A DNA stretch of 64,000 nucleotides, taken from assembly GCF_006716865.1 (NCBI RefSeq), contig NZ_VFPT01000006.1, positions 1 through 64,000 of the forward strand. Direction: 5' to 3'. Position 1 is the stretch's first letter. Each line of letters opens with the position of its first letter. Below are positions 8,420 to 17,428 of this stretch, one piece after another. The notes below the pieces were generated by a model. That model was given only the letters and a program-made list of their open reading frames with translations, was not told the origin of the DNA and searched no databases. Source of the stretch: Roseinatronobacter monicus (GTDB lineage Bacteria > Pseudomonadota > Alphaproteobacteria > Rhodobacterales > Rhodobacteraceae). The position numbers and the translations under genes are program-made.

Positions 8420-8908
8420 CAGGCTGCGTTGAGCACGTCACTGGTCGTGCAGCTTTTCGGAAGATCCCGCCGCGATAGCCCGCCTCTGATAGGCAGCGAT
8501 CAAGAGCGACCACTCTACCGGGCGCTGCATCGCGCACAGATATTTCGCAGCTGATGCAAGACTGTCTGCCGCGCGACAATCAAGATGAGAGGCGAAAAAT
8601 GGCGTACGAGTTTACGGTATTGCGCAGGCAGCATATCATGAAAGCGGCCGGTCTCCATGCGATTCTCGAGCGGCGGCAGTCGGCCCTTTGCTGCCAGTCG
8701 GTCTGGCGCCCAGTGTTCACCGAAGCGGCCATTCGTATCCGGCGCAGCAGAACCGTGCTGTCAAATGCACCCAGCTCTACTTCTGCTCAAAAAACCCATT
8801 CGCTAAGGATATGAGGCTTGAGACTGCACTTCTCGTTGCTTGAACTGACACTGCTGCCAAACACAAGGCCGTGATCGGGAAAGCGGCGAGGGCTGTGTAT
8901 AGCGCACC
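8420..8908. other. Stretch without a supported gene
   Basis: An open frame at 8554-8814 exists but has no recognisable motif and an abnormal composition, so it is not called. No clear repeat or terminator was seen. This is the junction between the small plus-strand genes and the minus-strand PPK2 group. Confidence 0.4.
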
Positions 8909-9709
8909 TTAAAGGTGGTTCAGATGCACTTCGGGCACGAAGGTCTGATCATCCATGGGCGGGCGAACATATGGGCCTTGCGGCGGGCGCTCTTCCAGTA
9001 CTAGGGGCTTGGATTTGATCTCCTTATAGTGGATCTGGGACAGCAGGTGTGAAATGCAGTTCAGGCGCGCGTGTTTCTTGACATCCGAGGCCACCACATA
9101 CCACGGCGCCTGCTTGATGTCGGTATGGGCGAACATCTCGTCCTTGGCCTTGGAATATTCGACCCAGCGCTTGCGGCTTTCCAGATCCATCGGGCTGAGT
9201 TTCCACTGTTTCGTGGGGTCGGTCAGGCGCTGTTGAAACCGGCGCTCCTGTTCCTCGTCGCTGACGGAAAACCAGTATTTGATCAACTGGATCCCTGAGC
9301 GATCAAGCATGCGCTCGAACTCGGGGCAGCTGCGCAGGAACTCGCGGTATTCGTCATCAGTGCAGAACCCCATGACCCGTTCAACCCCGGCGCGGTTGTA
9401 CCAGGAGCGATCGAAGATGACGATCTCGCCCGCGGCGGGCAGATGCGCCACATAGCGCTGAAAATACCACTGTGTCTTTTCGCGTTCGGTCGGGGCTGGC
9501 AGGGCCACAACGTGACAGACGCGCGGATTGAGCGCTTCGGTGATGCGCTTGATCGTGCCGCCTTTGCCAGCGGCATCGCGGCCCTCGAAGATGATCGCCA
9601 CGCGCTGGCCCGTCTGCTTGACCCATTCCTGCAGCTTGACTAACTCAATCTGCAGCCGCTGCAATTCGGCCTCGTATTTCTTGTTGCTGATTTTCCTAGA
9701 TTTGCCCAT
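8909..9709 (-). CDS. ppk2: Polyphosphate kinase 2 (PPK2 family)
   Basis: 266-residue kinase transferring phosphate between polyphosphate and nucleotides. Walker A is EGRDAAGKGGTIKRI, then the lid and acceptor region FQRYVAHLP, the Walker B-like IVIFDRSWYNRAGVERVMGF, and later KYWFSVSDEEQERRFQQRL and LSPMDLESRKRWVEYSKAKD, all characteristic of class I PPK2. The frame extends upstream, but the ATG at 9709 (MGKSRKISNKKYE) has an AAGGGA ribosome site. It follows the FMN glutamate-synthase-like gene by 108 bp on the same strand. Polyphosphate metabolism next to a stress protein and a BCCT carrier suggests a stress-response group; that is inference. Confidence 0.93.
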   Translation of the reverse strand: MGKSRKISNKKYEAELQRLQIELVKLQEWVKQTGQRVAIIFEGRDAAGKGGTIKRITEALNPRVCHVVALPAPTEREKTQWYFQRYVAHLPAAGEIVIFDRSWYNRAGVERVMGFCTDDEYREFLRSCPEFERMLDRSGIQLIKYWFSVSDEEQERRFQQRLTDPTKQWKLSPMDLESRKRWVEYSKAKDEMFAHTDIKQAPWYVVASDVKKHARLNCISHLLSQIHYKEIKSKPLVLEERPPQGPYVRPPMDDQTFVPEVHLNHL

Positions 9710-9817
9710 CGAGTTTCCCTTCGTAAATGTTACAACCCCAGGTTCGGGGTGTCTCGTGCCGCTTCTGTGGAGCGCAGCCCATGTTGGCCAAACACTCTGT
9801 ACGGGGGACGTCACGGC

Positions 9818-11422
9818 TCACGACGCCAGCGTCAGAGCAGGCGCGAAGCCTTGTGCATTCGCTTGCGGCCAATATTTGGCAAAGGCCGGGTGCGACAATT
9901 CTGTGCGATCCAGTTCGCCCGCGTCAACCCACAGATACTGGCTGGCGGCCGAGCGTACCTCGCGACTGTTGACGCGGATCATCAAGTGATGTGGCGACAG
10001 ATCGGCAGGTGCGCCAAGTCCTGCGGATTCGATGGTTTCTTTCAGCGCGTTCAAGGTGCTGCGATGGTAGTTGGCCACGCGTTGGAACTTATCATCGACG
10101 ACCAAGGCGCGGTAGCGCCCCGGCTCCTGCGTGGTGACCCCTGTCGGGCATTTGCCACTATGGCAAACCTGCGCCTGAATGCATCCGATGGCGAACATGA
10201 ACCCGCGCGCGACATTGCAGCCGTCTGCCCCCAGCGCGAACAGGCGGCACATGTCAAAAGCGCTGATGATCTTGCCTGACACGATCAGCTTTATCCTGTC
10301 ACGCAGCCCGATGCCGGTTAATGTGTTGTGAACCAGCATCACACCTTCGCGGATGGGTGCGCCACGGTGATCAGCGAATTCGACAGGGGCCGCGCCGGTA
10401 CCGCCTTCTGATCCGTCGATGGTGATGAAATCGGGGATGCTACCGGTCTCGCGCATGGCTTTGGCGAAGGCGAAAAACTCCCACGGGTGGCCCACGCAGA
10501 GTTTGACACCCACCGGCTTGCCACGTGCCAGTTCACGAAGGCGGCCAATAAAGGCGCACAATTCCAATGGGGTGGAAAATTCGGAATGTGCGGCGGGGCT
10601 GATGCAGTCTTGCCCGACAGGCACGCCGCGCGCCTCGGCGATGGCTTCGGAGACTTTCGCGCCGGGCAAAATGCCGCCATGACCGGGCTTGGCCCCTTGC
10701 GAGAGCTTGATCTCGATCATCTTGACCTGATCATCCGCCGCAGTCTGCGCGAATTTCTCAGGCGCGAATGTTCCGTCCAGGTTTCGGCACCCGAAATATC
10801 CGCTGCCGATTTGCCAGATCAGGTCGCCGCCATGCTCGCGGTGAAACCGTGAAATCGCGCCTTCGCCAGTGGTGTGGGCAAAACCGCCGAGTTTTGCGCC
10901 CTTGTTCAGGGCCTCGATCGCATTGGGCGATAGCGCTCCATAAGACATCCCCGAGATATTCATCACCGATGACATATAAGGCTGCTGGCAATCCGGCCCC
11001 CCTATACGAATACGAAAATCCTGCGAGTCGATATGGCTGGGCACCATCGAGTGATTGATCCATTCATGCCCGATCTCATTGACATTTCGAAGCGTGCCGA
11101 AGGGGCGCAGCCCCTCCATCCCCTTGGCACGGCGATAAACCAAGGCGCGTTGCTCACGCGAGAACGGGGTTTCCTCGTGGTCGCTTTCAAGGAAATACTG
11201 TCGGATTTCAGGGCGAAAATGCTCGAACAGAAATCGCAACCGCGCCGAGAGCGGGTAGTTCTTCAACACCGCGCTCTTGTTTTGTGTGAAATCATAAACG
11301 CCAATGGCCGAGGCGCAGGCCGCCAGCGCAACCAACACTCCGCCCCAAAACGGCTGATAGATCGTAAACAAACCCGCAACAGGGATCAGGCACAGGCAAA
11401 GAGCCAATGGAATAAAGCGCAT
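9818..11422 (-). CDS. FMN-binding glutamate synthase family protein (membrane-anchored GltS-like)
   Basis: 534 residues. Two N-terminal hydrophobic segments (about residues 2-45) precede a glutamate-synthase FMN domain: MNISGMSYGALSPNAIEALN, IEIKLSQGAKPGHGGILPG, FITIDGSEGGTGAAPVEF and SGKIISAFDMCRLFALGAD. The Fe-S binding pattern is C-IQAQV-C-HSGK-C-PTGV. It lacks the glutamine amidotransferase domain of GltB, so it is one of the stand-alone GltS-like proteins of uncertain substrate. The ATG at 11422 follows AGGGAGGG and fixes the start. A hairpin lies between it and the upstream stress-protein gene. Confidence 0.9.
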   Translation of the reverse strand: MRFIPLALCLCLIPVAGLFTIYQPFWGGVLVALAACASAIGVYDFTQNKSAVLKNYPLSARLRFLFEHFRPEIRQYFLESDHEETPFSREQRALVYRRAKGMEGLRPFGTLRNVNEIGHEWINHSMVPSHIDSQDFRIRIGGPDCQQPYMSSVMNISGMSYGALSPNAIEALNKGAKLGGFAHTTGEGAISRFHREHGGDLIWQIGSGYFGCRNLDGTFAPEKFAQTAADDQVKMIEIKLSQGAKPGHGGILPGAKVSEAIAEARGVPVGQDCISPAAHSEFSTPLELCAFIGRLRELARGKPVGVKLCVGHPWEFFAFAKAMRETGSIPDFITIDGSEGGTGAAPVEFADHRGAPIREGVMLVHNTLTGIGLRDRIKLIVSGKIISAFDMCRLFALGADGCNVARGFMFAIGCIQAQVCHSGKCPTGVTTQEPGRYRALVVDDKFQRVANYHRSTLNALKETIESAGLGAPADLSPHHLMIRVNSREVRSAASQYLWVDAGELDRTELSHPAFAKYWPQANAQGFAPALTLAS

Positions 11423-11480
11423 ATAAACAGCCCTCCCTTGCTGTTGGTGCCCTGGCCGTGTCTGATCGAAAGCACTGGGT

Positions 11481-11511
11481 CGCATTGGGCACAAGTAAAC
11501 TGCCCAATGCG
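11481..11511. terminator. Hairpin between universal stress protein and GltS-like genes
   Basis: 10-bp perfect stem CGCATTGGGC/GCCCAATGCG with an 11-nt loop. On the plus strand it is followed by GTTTTCTTT. The flanking genes are on the minus strand, where the stem is preceded rather than followed by the T/A tract. It could attenuate readthrough from the stress-protein gene, but it looks most efficient against plus-strand transcripts. Confidence 0.5.
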
Positions 11512-11518
11512 GTTTTCT

Positions 11519-11932
11519 TTAGCGCACGACGAAAACCGACACTTTGGCATGGGCCGCAATATACCCCCCATGCGAAGAAAAGATATATTCCATCAAGCCG
11601 GGTTGATGGCTGGCCATCACGACCAGATCGGCGCCGACCTGCTCGATTGCAGACAACAGCTTCCGGTCGACCTCGGCCTCTGGATCGGCTGAACTAAGGT
11701 TGAGCGCTGTTGCCGAAATGGCATATTCTTCAGACTTGCGGTCCGCGAATTCCTGCAATTTTTCGCCGTATTCGCTGGAAGATTTCGCTATCTCGGATGG
11801 CAATTCTCCTGACACGCTGACGAAGCATAGTTCTGCCTTGTGATCGCGTGCCATGCCGCAAGCCAGATCAACAGCCTTTCTGAGAGTGTCGCGGTGAACA
11901 AGATCGATTGGCACCATTATCCTTGAAAACAT
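11519..11932 (-). CDS. Universal stress protein (UspA family)
   Basis: 137-residue single-domain Usp: start FSRIMVPIDLVH, end GADLVVMASHQPGLMEYIF then SVFVV, matching the Usp fold order with the nucleotide-binding region in the last third. The canonical G-2x-G-9x-G-S/T is partly changed (SHQPGLMEYIFSSHGG), as in UspFG-like members. An AGGAGGT ribosome site lies 5 nt before the ATG. The gene follows the BCCT transporter by 77 bp on the same strand. Usp proteins next to osmolyte carriers can regulate uptake, as with TeaD and TeaABC in Halomonas, but no direct evidence exists here. Confidence 0.88.
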   Translation of the reverse strand: MFSRIMVPIDLVHRDTLRKAVDLACGMARDHKAELCFVSVSGELPSEIAKSSSEYGEKLQEFADRKSEEYAISATALNLSSADPEAEVDRKLLSAIEQVGADLVVMASHQPGLMEYIFSSHGGYIAAHAKVSVFVVR

Positions 11933-11957
11933 TCAGACCTCCTTTGGTGGGGTTCCG

Positions 11958-11992
11958 GCCGGGCGGCAGGACAGATTGTCTGCGCCCGGCCT
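11958..11992. terminator. GC-rich hairpin after the BCCT gene
   Basis: 9-bp perfect stem GGCCGGGCG/CGCCCGGCC enclosing a 17-nt loop, between the BCCT stop (12010) and the stress-protein start (11932). No T tract follows on the minus strand, so it may be an attenuator or an mRNA 3'-end stabiliser rather than a full terminator. Confidence 0.4.
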
Positions 11993-12009
11993 TGCATTAG
12001 AGCGTTTGA

Positions 12010-13836
12010 TCATTCTGCTGGTTCAGCGACACCATGCTTTGTGCGCCGGTGGTCATTGAACAGCGCTTTGCCCAGTGAGATGCACATCAACACCATGATT
12101 ATCGTGAACGGCAGCGCGCCGATGATCATGGCATCCGACAGTGCATCCATGCCACCACCGCCCGCGATCAGAAGCACAGCGATCACCGCGGTCAGGATGA
12201 CCCCCCAGATGATGCGGTGGCGGATGCCGGTTTCCGCCTGACCGCCGGACATGATGGTGTTCATGACCAGAATGCCGCTATCTGCCGACGTGACCAGAAA
12301 AGTCAGGATCAACACCACGCTCATGATCGTGATCCCGGTCAACAAACCGCCATCAATCATGTGACCGAGGGTGACAAACAGCTTTGCCGTGTTGGAGGCA
12401 GCGATGATGCTGCCATCGGCGACGCCTGACAATTCCAGATCAATTGCAGTGCCACCCAGAATGGTCATCCAGGCAAAGCAAACCAGTGATGGCGCGATGA
12501 CGGCACCGAGCACAAACTCGCGAATCGTCCGGCCACGGGAAATGCGCGCCAGAAACAGGCCCACGAATGGCGCAAATGCAATCCACCATGCCCAGTAGAA
12601 GGTGGTCCAGCCGGCCTGCCATCCGAACAGGCGGCCATCGGTGCCTGCGGCATAAAGCGCCGCCGAAGTTTCGGCGGGTAGTTCTGCCATTGAGGCTGGC
12701 AGGCTGTCGCGGAAGCCGTCAAGCGAGCCCCAGGCATTGGTTGCCCCGCCATATACCGCAGCAAGATCCTCACCGCTCAGGCCCGATTGCAGCACAGCAG
12801 GTGCGGCGGCAAAGGCTTCCAGAGATTGCGGGGCGTGGGCACCAAAGCTCAGGTACAGGAAGTTCAGAATATAGTCGACCAGCGCGGTGCCATAGGTTGT
12901 CATGGCAAAAACGAACGACCCGAAGATGACGAAAGTCATGATCAGGATGAATGACATCACCAGATTGGCGTTCGACAACCACTTGATCCCGCGCCCTACG
13001 CCCGAGACGGCAGACAGAATAGACAGGCCCATGATGACGACCAATCCAGCGATCAGCCCGACTGTCGCGGGTGCAGGTGCATCCCCGGTCATGTTCATCA
13101 TCCATTCCATACCGGTGATCGCATACAGCCCGTCCACGAATTGACTGACCCCGAAGCCGATAGTCACGGACACCCCCAGGATCGTGGCAACGACCCCGAC
13201 CACATCGACCACATGGCCAAACGGACTGTTGATGAAACGACCAAACAGCGGTGTCAGGGCAGTGCGGATAGTCAGCGGCATGCCCCGTGTGTAGGCGTAG
13301 TAGCACAGGCTCAGGCCAGTGGCGACATAGATGGCCCATGCGTGAAAGCCATAATGCAGGAACGTGTAGCGGTATCCTGCTTGCAGGCCTTCGACCGTGT
13401 TGCCTTCGACATTGCCAGTCACGGTTTCGGGGTTCGACCCCCAAAGCCCCAATGGCTCGGCGGTGGCAAAAACCATCAGCCCGACACCGAGACCGGCCCC
13501 GAACATCATCGCGAACCATGAAAAGGTCGAGAATTCGGGTTTTTCACCTTCCTCTCCGAGCACGCGCTTTCCTGTTTGCGGGATAAGCGCGATCACAAAC
13601 AGAAAGAAGGTGAACATGCCGACAGAAAGCACGTAGAATGTGTTGAACCCTTCGAGTAACGTCCATTTGAAGCTGGAAAGCTGCGCACCGGCTGATAATG
13701 GCCAGATCAGTGCCCAAAGCACGATCCCGACCATGATGGCCTTGGAGATGGTCGCGATGGGGATCGAATGCCCCTCATAGAAACCCTGCTCGGCTGTTGG
13801 AATATCAACATCCGTAAACGGTGGCTTTATGGCCAT
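12010..13836 (-). CDS. BCCT-family (betaine/carnitine/choline) transporter
   Basis: 608-residue inner-membrane secondary carrier with about twelve hydrophobic segments. Family motifs include MFGAGLGVGLMVFATAEPL, the WGSNP that follows, GFHAWAIYVATGLSLCYYAY, ISRGRTIREFVLGA preceded by the tryptophan-rich TTFYWAWWIAFAPFVG, and FLVTSADSGILVMNTIMSGG. Substrates of the family are quaternary amines and related zwitterions such as glycine betaine, choline, carnitine or DMSP. The ATG at 13836 follows AGAGGGAC. It lies 209 bp downstream of the DUF3726 gene, last member of a catabolic operon on the same strand, which suggests that the imported compound feeds that pathway. Confidence 0.93.
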   Translation of the reverse strand: MAIKPPFTDVDIPTAEQGFYEGHSIPIATISKAIMVGIVLWALIWPLSAGAQLSSFKWTLLEGFNTFYVLSVGMFTFFLFVIALIPQTGKRVLGEEGEKPEFSTFSWFAMMFGAGLGVGLMVFATAEPLGLWGSNPETVTGNVEGNTVEGLQAGYRYTFLHYGFHAWAIYVATGLSLCYYAYTRGMPLTIRTALTPLFGRFINSPFGHVVDVVGVVATILGVSVTIGFGVSQFVDGLYAITGMEWMMNMTGDAPAPATVGLIAGLVVIMGLSILSAVSGVGRGIKWLSNANLVMSFILIMTFVIFGSFVFAMTTYGTALVDYILNFLYLSFGAHAPQSLEAFAAAPAVLQSGLSGEDLAAVYGGATNAWGSLDGFRDSLPASMAELPAETSAALYAAGTDGRLFGWQAGWTTFYWAWWIAFAPFVGLFLARISRGRTIREFVLGAVIAPSLVCFAWMTILGGTAIDLELSGVADGSIIAASNTAKLFVTLGHMIDGGLLTGITIMSVVLILTFLVTSADSGILVMNTIMSGGQAETGIRHRIIWGVILTAVIAVLLIAGGGGMDALSDAMIIGALPFTIIMVLMCISLGKALFNDHRRTKHGVAEPAE

Positions 13837-13968
13837 GATTGTCCCTCTCTGTTGTGTTTCGGGTCAGCGGAAATTCCTGATCCCTTGGTCGATAATTGTG
13901 ATTGGCGTCTTCCGCGCCATTGATGTGTTCAAACACATTGCAACATCCTTGCGAAGCATTGGCGGCAA

Positions 13969-13979
13969 GGGGGGGGGGG
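13969..13979. repeat. Homopolymeric G11 tract
   Basis: Run of eleven G residues in the gap between the DUF3726 gene and the BCCT start, about 135 bp upstream of the BCCT ATG. Such runs are prone to slippage. Its distance from the start puts it in the leader or promoter region. Confidence 0.7.
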
Positions 13980-13984
13980 TGAAA

Positions 13985-14025
13985 GCGCCCTCTATTTGCC
14001 GATTTGCGACACATAGAGGGGGCGC
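13985..14025. terminator. Hairpin after the DUF3726 operon
   Basis: Stem GCGCCCTCTAT (13985-13995) pairs with ATAGAGGGGGCGC (14013-14025, one bulged G), loop 17 nt. It starts 20 bp after the operon's last stop codon on the minus strand and could end or attenuate transcription before the BCCT gene. No T tract was seen. Confidence 0.45.
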
Positions 14026-14045
14026 AAGCTGGCGTGGTCACCTGT

Positions 14046-16427
14046 TCAGTCATTGTCGCCACCTTGTCCGCCGGCGCCACCTAAGGACCGGCCCGATGAC
14101 GGTACGGTCACCCGAAGCGCCAACGCTTCCAGTTCTTTCAGCGCATGTGCGTCATTCACTGGCGCGCTGAGCAAGCGTGGCGCTATCGTGTCTGGCGCAG
14201 GTGTGCTGTGGTCGAATGTCAGGGTCAGGTCGCCGACTGGCTTGGCGCAAAATGACGCCAATGCCGCAGCCGATGCGATAGTCCCAAGTGCATGCAGCTG
14301 AATAGATGTGTCCTGCATGGCAACCGTTACCCCGCCGCCTCCGCGTCGCTGCGCAGAAAGCGCTATCAGTGGCAACAGCAAGCCGGGCAGGACAACATTC
14401 ATCACACAAAGCCTGTCTTGCATCGTCAGTTCCGGCAGGTTGACATGATCAACAAGTGCGACACCGACGTGCAAAGGGCATTTCAATGAACTGGACTGCC
14501 AGTCATCCGGTCGCGGCGATGCCGTGTTGATTGGGTTCATCTGCAACCACCGCAGCAGCAGGGTGCAGCCTGCGACGCCATGCGCGGTCAGCCAGGTTGC
14601 AGCGCGCGCGGCCTCTTGCGCGAATCCCCATTCGAACCCTGCGCCGCGAACAGCCTTGGCACATAGTGCCTCGGTCTCGGACAATGACAGCCCGGTCGTC
14701 AGCTGGCCATTCACACGCCGTGACTGTCCTGTCGGAGTGATACGCCCTTTCGGCATCTTCGCGGATATCCCCCCCAATTGATCGGGATAGGGTGCGCCCT
14801 GAAACAGGCTGATGCGCACCCAGCGATCCGAGCGCGGATCAAAGCGCGTCGCCCCGAAAAACGCGAGCTTGCAGCGCAATATGTCGATGGGCAGCATGTC
14901 ATCCGCGATCAGATTGTCGCGGATTTCCGCAAACGGGTGGCGCGCGGTGATCTGCGCGCGCCTGACCGCCGGGCGATGCTCTGGCGCGGCCAGCAGCAGA
15001 TGCGCGACCGGCAGATCATCGGGCTGGCCCTGCAACGCCTGCCAGAGTGCTGCGGCCTGCCGTCCGGTATCGAGCGGCAACTCCCGCTCGGCACCCGGCT
15101 CTTCATGGCGCTCGCCAAGGCGCGGCTCCAGCTTGTCCTCGGACACATACCAGAAGCGGGCGCATTGGTTGCGCGTGCTGTAGTCAACGCCAAGCGCCCA
15201 GCCGTAATGCGCCTGCATTATGGCGCGCAATTCGCCCAGCTTCATGGCTCCGTTAATCGGGAAATAGGCGTCCTCATCGGCATCCATGCAATCGCCAAGC
15301 CCGTCGATCAGATCGCCATGCGGCTCGAGCATCGCGGCGAGCAGGGCTTCCTGTGCTTCCAGCGGCAAGGCGTCCTGCCCCCAGCGCCAGAGGTCATCCC
15401 AGGGATGAGCGGCGTTCTTATCCCACCCTTGCGCGACATGGGCAGCAAGGCGCGTAAGGCCATCGCGCAGATCGGCAAGTTTCGCGCGCTGGATGTCATG
15501 CGCGCTGGTCCAGAGGTCCGCATTGTGGCGCGCCGCATCCAGCGCCGCCTGAAACCCCGCCAGTTCCGCCGCGCCGGTTTGGGCACGCACCCGCGCCAAA
15601 GCCTCTTCGCGCGCCAGCATCCAGTTGTTCAGAAGCACCGGATGGCGGATCACGAAAGGGGCCATGCCAAGCCCGGTGGAATTGCCAACGCCAAGGCCGC
15701 GTTTCAGGTCTGGCGCAAGCCGCGCAGCTTTGTCGCCGCCGCGCGCGCGGGCCAGATGTTCGACCAGATCGACAGTGAAGGCCCGCGTCAGCCAGACGGA
15801 CAGCATTTCGGCCTGAAACGGCGCGCTCAGTTCGGGGCGCTGTGCAATCGCGGCGCGATCCGCCGCGCCGAATTTGCCAGAGCCGTATACAGCCGTGGTG
15901 CGCATCAGATAGCCGGTTTCCAGCAGCAACGCGACATCGGGTTGCGCCCCGGCCGCCAGCCGTTCCACGACATGATCGAACAGCCGCACCGAGCGATTGG
16001 CGCGGCTTAAGCTGAGTTCGCGCGGGGAAATGCGCCCGGCTTCCTGCAGCGGCACATTGGCGGCCAGTCGGTCCAGACCGGCAGCATCGGGCGTGCCGTC
16101 AAACAGCGCGAATGTGGCGTCCCATGCGGTCGCGATCACCCGATCCGAGCGCGCCTCTGGCGGCAAGTCATGGGCGAAGACCACAAGGCTGTAGGTCCGC
16201 TCGGGGCCGATGGCGCGGTAAACGGCGCGGCCGACGCCCTTGGCGTCGATCTCCCAGACGGGCCGGTCAAAGCGCCAGCCCTCGGCCTGCATCCGCCGCA
16301 AGAGTTGGCGCAAGAAGGACAGGCGGGTGGGGTGGCTGCACCCCATGCGGGCAAGGCGCATCACCTCGTCGGGGCTGCGGCGGAAGGCGCGGGCCTGCGG
16401 CATGGGGTTCAGACCCTCGCAACTCAT
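14046..16427 (-). CDS. Two-domain protein: uncharacterised N-terminal region fused to DUF3726
   Basis: 793 residues. The last roughly 215 residues (GLSLSETEALCAKAVRGAGF, then EEAARAATWLTAHGV-like QEAARAATWLTAHGVAG) match the start of DUF3726, which I know as a separate protein of about 200 residues in Rhodobacterales. The first roughly 570 residues form a distinct region of unknown function (PDEVMRLARMGCSHPTRLSF; later WEIDAKGVGRAVYRAIGPER; VGNSTGLGMAPFVIRHPVLL) without obvious signal peptide or membrane spans. The ATG at 16427 overlaps the stop of the M19-like gene by 4 bp, showing tight coupling. An upstream frame extension exists but would run deep into that gene. Possibly a regulatory or accessory component of the operon's catabolic pathway; no reaction can be named. 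Confidence 0.8.
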   Translation of the reverse strand: MSCEGLNPMPQARAFRRSPDEVMRLARMGCSHPTRLSFLRQLLRRMQAEGWRFDRPVWEIDAKGVGRAVYRAIGPERTYSLVVFAHDLPPEARSDRVIATAWDATFALFDGTPDAAGLDRLAANVPLQEAGRISPRELSLSRANRSVRLFDHVVERLAAGAQPDVALLLETGYLMRTTAVYGSGKFGAADRAAIAQRPELSAPFQAEMLSVWLTRAFTVDLVEHLARARGGDKAARLAPDLKRGLGVGNSTGLGMAPFVIRHPVLLNNWMLAREEALARVRAQTGAAELAGFQAALDAARHNADLWTSAHDIQRAKLADLRDGLTRLAAHVAQGWDKNAAHPWDDLWRWGQDALPLEAQEALLAAMLEPHGDLIDGLGDCMDADEDAYFPINGAMKLGELRAIMQAHYGWALGVDYSTRNQCARFWYVSEDKLEPRLGERHEEPGAERELPLDTGRQAAALWQALQGQPDDLPVAHLLLAAPEHRPAVRRAQITARHPFAEIRDNLIADDMLPIDILRCKLAFFGATRFDPRSDRWVRISLFQGAPYPDQLGGISAKMPKGRITPTGQSRRVNGQLTTGLSLSETEALCAKAVRGAGFEWGFAQEAARAATWLTAHGVAGCTLLLRWLQMNPINTASPRPDDWQSSSLKCPLHVGVALVDHVNLPELTMQDRLCVMNVVLPGLLLPLIALSAQRRGGGGVTVAMQDTSIQLHALGTIASAAALASFCAKPVGDLTLTFDHSTPAPDTIAPRLLSAPVNDAHALKELEALALRVTVPSSGRSLGGAGGQGGDND

Positions 16428-17428
16428 TGCGCGGCCTCTTGCTGTGCGGTTTCCAGAGCGCCGAAGCTCTGCGCAAAGAACCGTGCCCAGTTGCCGCCCA
16501 TGACGGCGGCGACATCTGCGGCAGAGAAGCCGACGGCGCGCAAGCCTTGTTCGATTGTCCCGAAATCGCGGTTGTCGTGGAACCAGTCGGGCATGGGTGG
16601 AAAGCCGGGATTGTCGGCGCTGCCCTCGCCATAATCGCGCGCTTTGGTCCAGCGGCCTGCGCGCATCCAGTCGACCACGGAGTCGGGCTGGTCCTGACAC
16701 AGATCCGTGCCGATGCCGATATGATCCACGCCCATCAGATCGGCGGTGCGCGCGACCATCGTGCAGAAATCAACCAGAGTGCAATCGCCGCCGCCGCGCA
16801 GGTGGTGCGGATAGACCGAGAAGCCCAGTATCCCGCCGCTTTCCGCCAATGCGCGCAGCACGCGGTCAGATTTGTTGCGCAGGGCCGGATGCCAGCTTGC
16901 CGAGTTGGCATGGGTGATGGCAATCGGGCGGGCGGAATGGGCGATGGCGTCCAGCGTCGAGCGTTCGCCCGAATGGCTCATGTCGATGACCATGCCGACA
17001 CGGTTCATTTCCGCCACCACCTCGAGGCCCATGCGGGTCAGGCCGGTGTCTTCGGCCTCATAACAGCCAGAGGCGAGAAGCGACTGGTTGTTATAGGTCA
17101 GTTGCATGAAGCGCAGGCCAAGCCGGTGCAGCACTTCGATAAGGCCGATATCATCCTCGATGCAGGAGGGGTTCTGCGACCCGAAGAAGATCGCCGTGCG
17201 GCCGGTCGCGCGCGCAAGTTCAATGTCATCTGCGGTGTAGCCCTGAAAGATCAGGTCCGGGTGACGTTCAAACCAGCGATTCCAGCGCTCGATATTCAGC
17301 ACCGTTTCGCGGAAATTCTCGTGATAGGTGATCGTGACATGCACCGCATCAACCCCGCCCGCGCGCATCTGGCGGAAGATTTTTTCCGACCAGTTGGCAT
17401 ATTGCAGCGCGTCGATGCGCGGGCTCAT
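16424..17428 (-). CDS. M19 (membrane dipeptidase)-like protein with altered metal site
   Basis: 334 residues with the peptidase M19 TIM-barrel layout: GLRFMQLTYNNQ (family LTLTHN), VVAEMNRVGMVIDMSHSGE, PIAITHANSASWHPALRNKSD and MGVDHIGIGTDLCQDQPD, ending in VMGGNWARFF. Canonical M19 enzymes hold two zinc ions with an N-terminal H-x-D, a Glu and two His. Here the two later His positions (THAN and MSHS regions) are visible, but the N-terminal motif is replaced by RIDALQYANW and the bridging Glu region reads FFGSQNPSCIEDD. Activity may therefore differ from dipeptide hydrolysis. The start overlaps the aldehyde dehydrogenase stop by 4 bp. It belongs to the Ldh/ALDH/DUF3726 operon. Confidence 0.85.
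   Translation of the reverse strand: MSPRIDALQYANWSEKIFRQMRAGGVDAVHVTITYHENFRETVLNIERWNRWFERHPDLIFQGYTADDIELARATGRTAIFFGSQNPSCIEDDIGLIEVLHRLGLRFMQLTYNNQSLLASGCYEAEDTGLTRMGLEVVAEMNRVGMVIDMSHSGERSTLDAIAHSARPIAITHANSASWHPALRNKSDRVLRALAESGGILGFSVYPHHLRGGGDCTLVDFCTMVARTADLMGVDHIGIGTDLCQDQPDSVVDWMRAGRWTKARDYGEGSADNPGFPPMPDWFHDNRDFGTIEQGLRAVGFSAADVAAVMGGNWARFFAQSFGALETAQQEAAQ

Noticed and set aside
8554..8814. Plus-strand ORF of 86 codons
   Set aside because: No motif, unlike residue composition and no convincing ribosome site for its first ATG; nothing supports it as a gene.
14778..16010. 410-codon plus-strand ORF opposite the DUF3726 gene
   Set aside because: It is the antisense shadow of a well-supported minus-strand gene in high-GC DNA; the product has Arg/Ala/Gln-rich composition and no domain.
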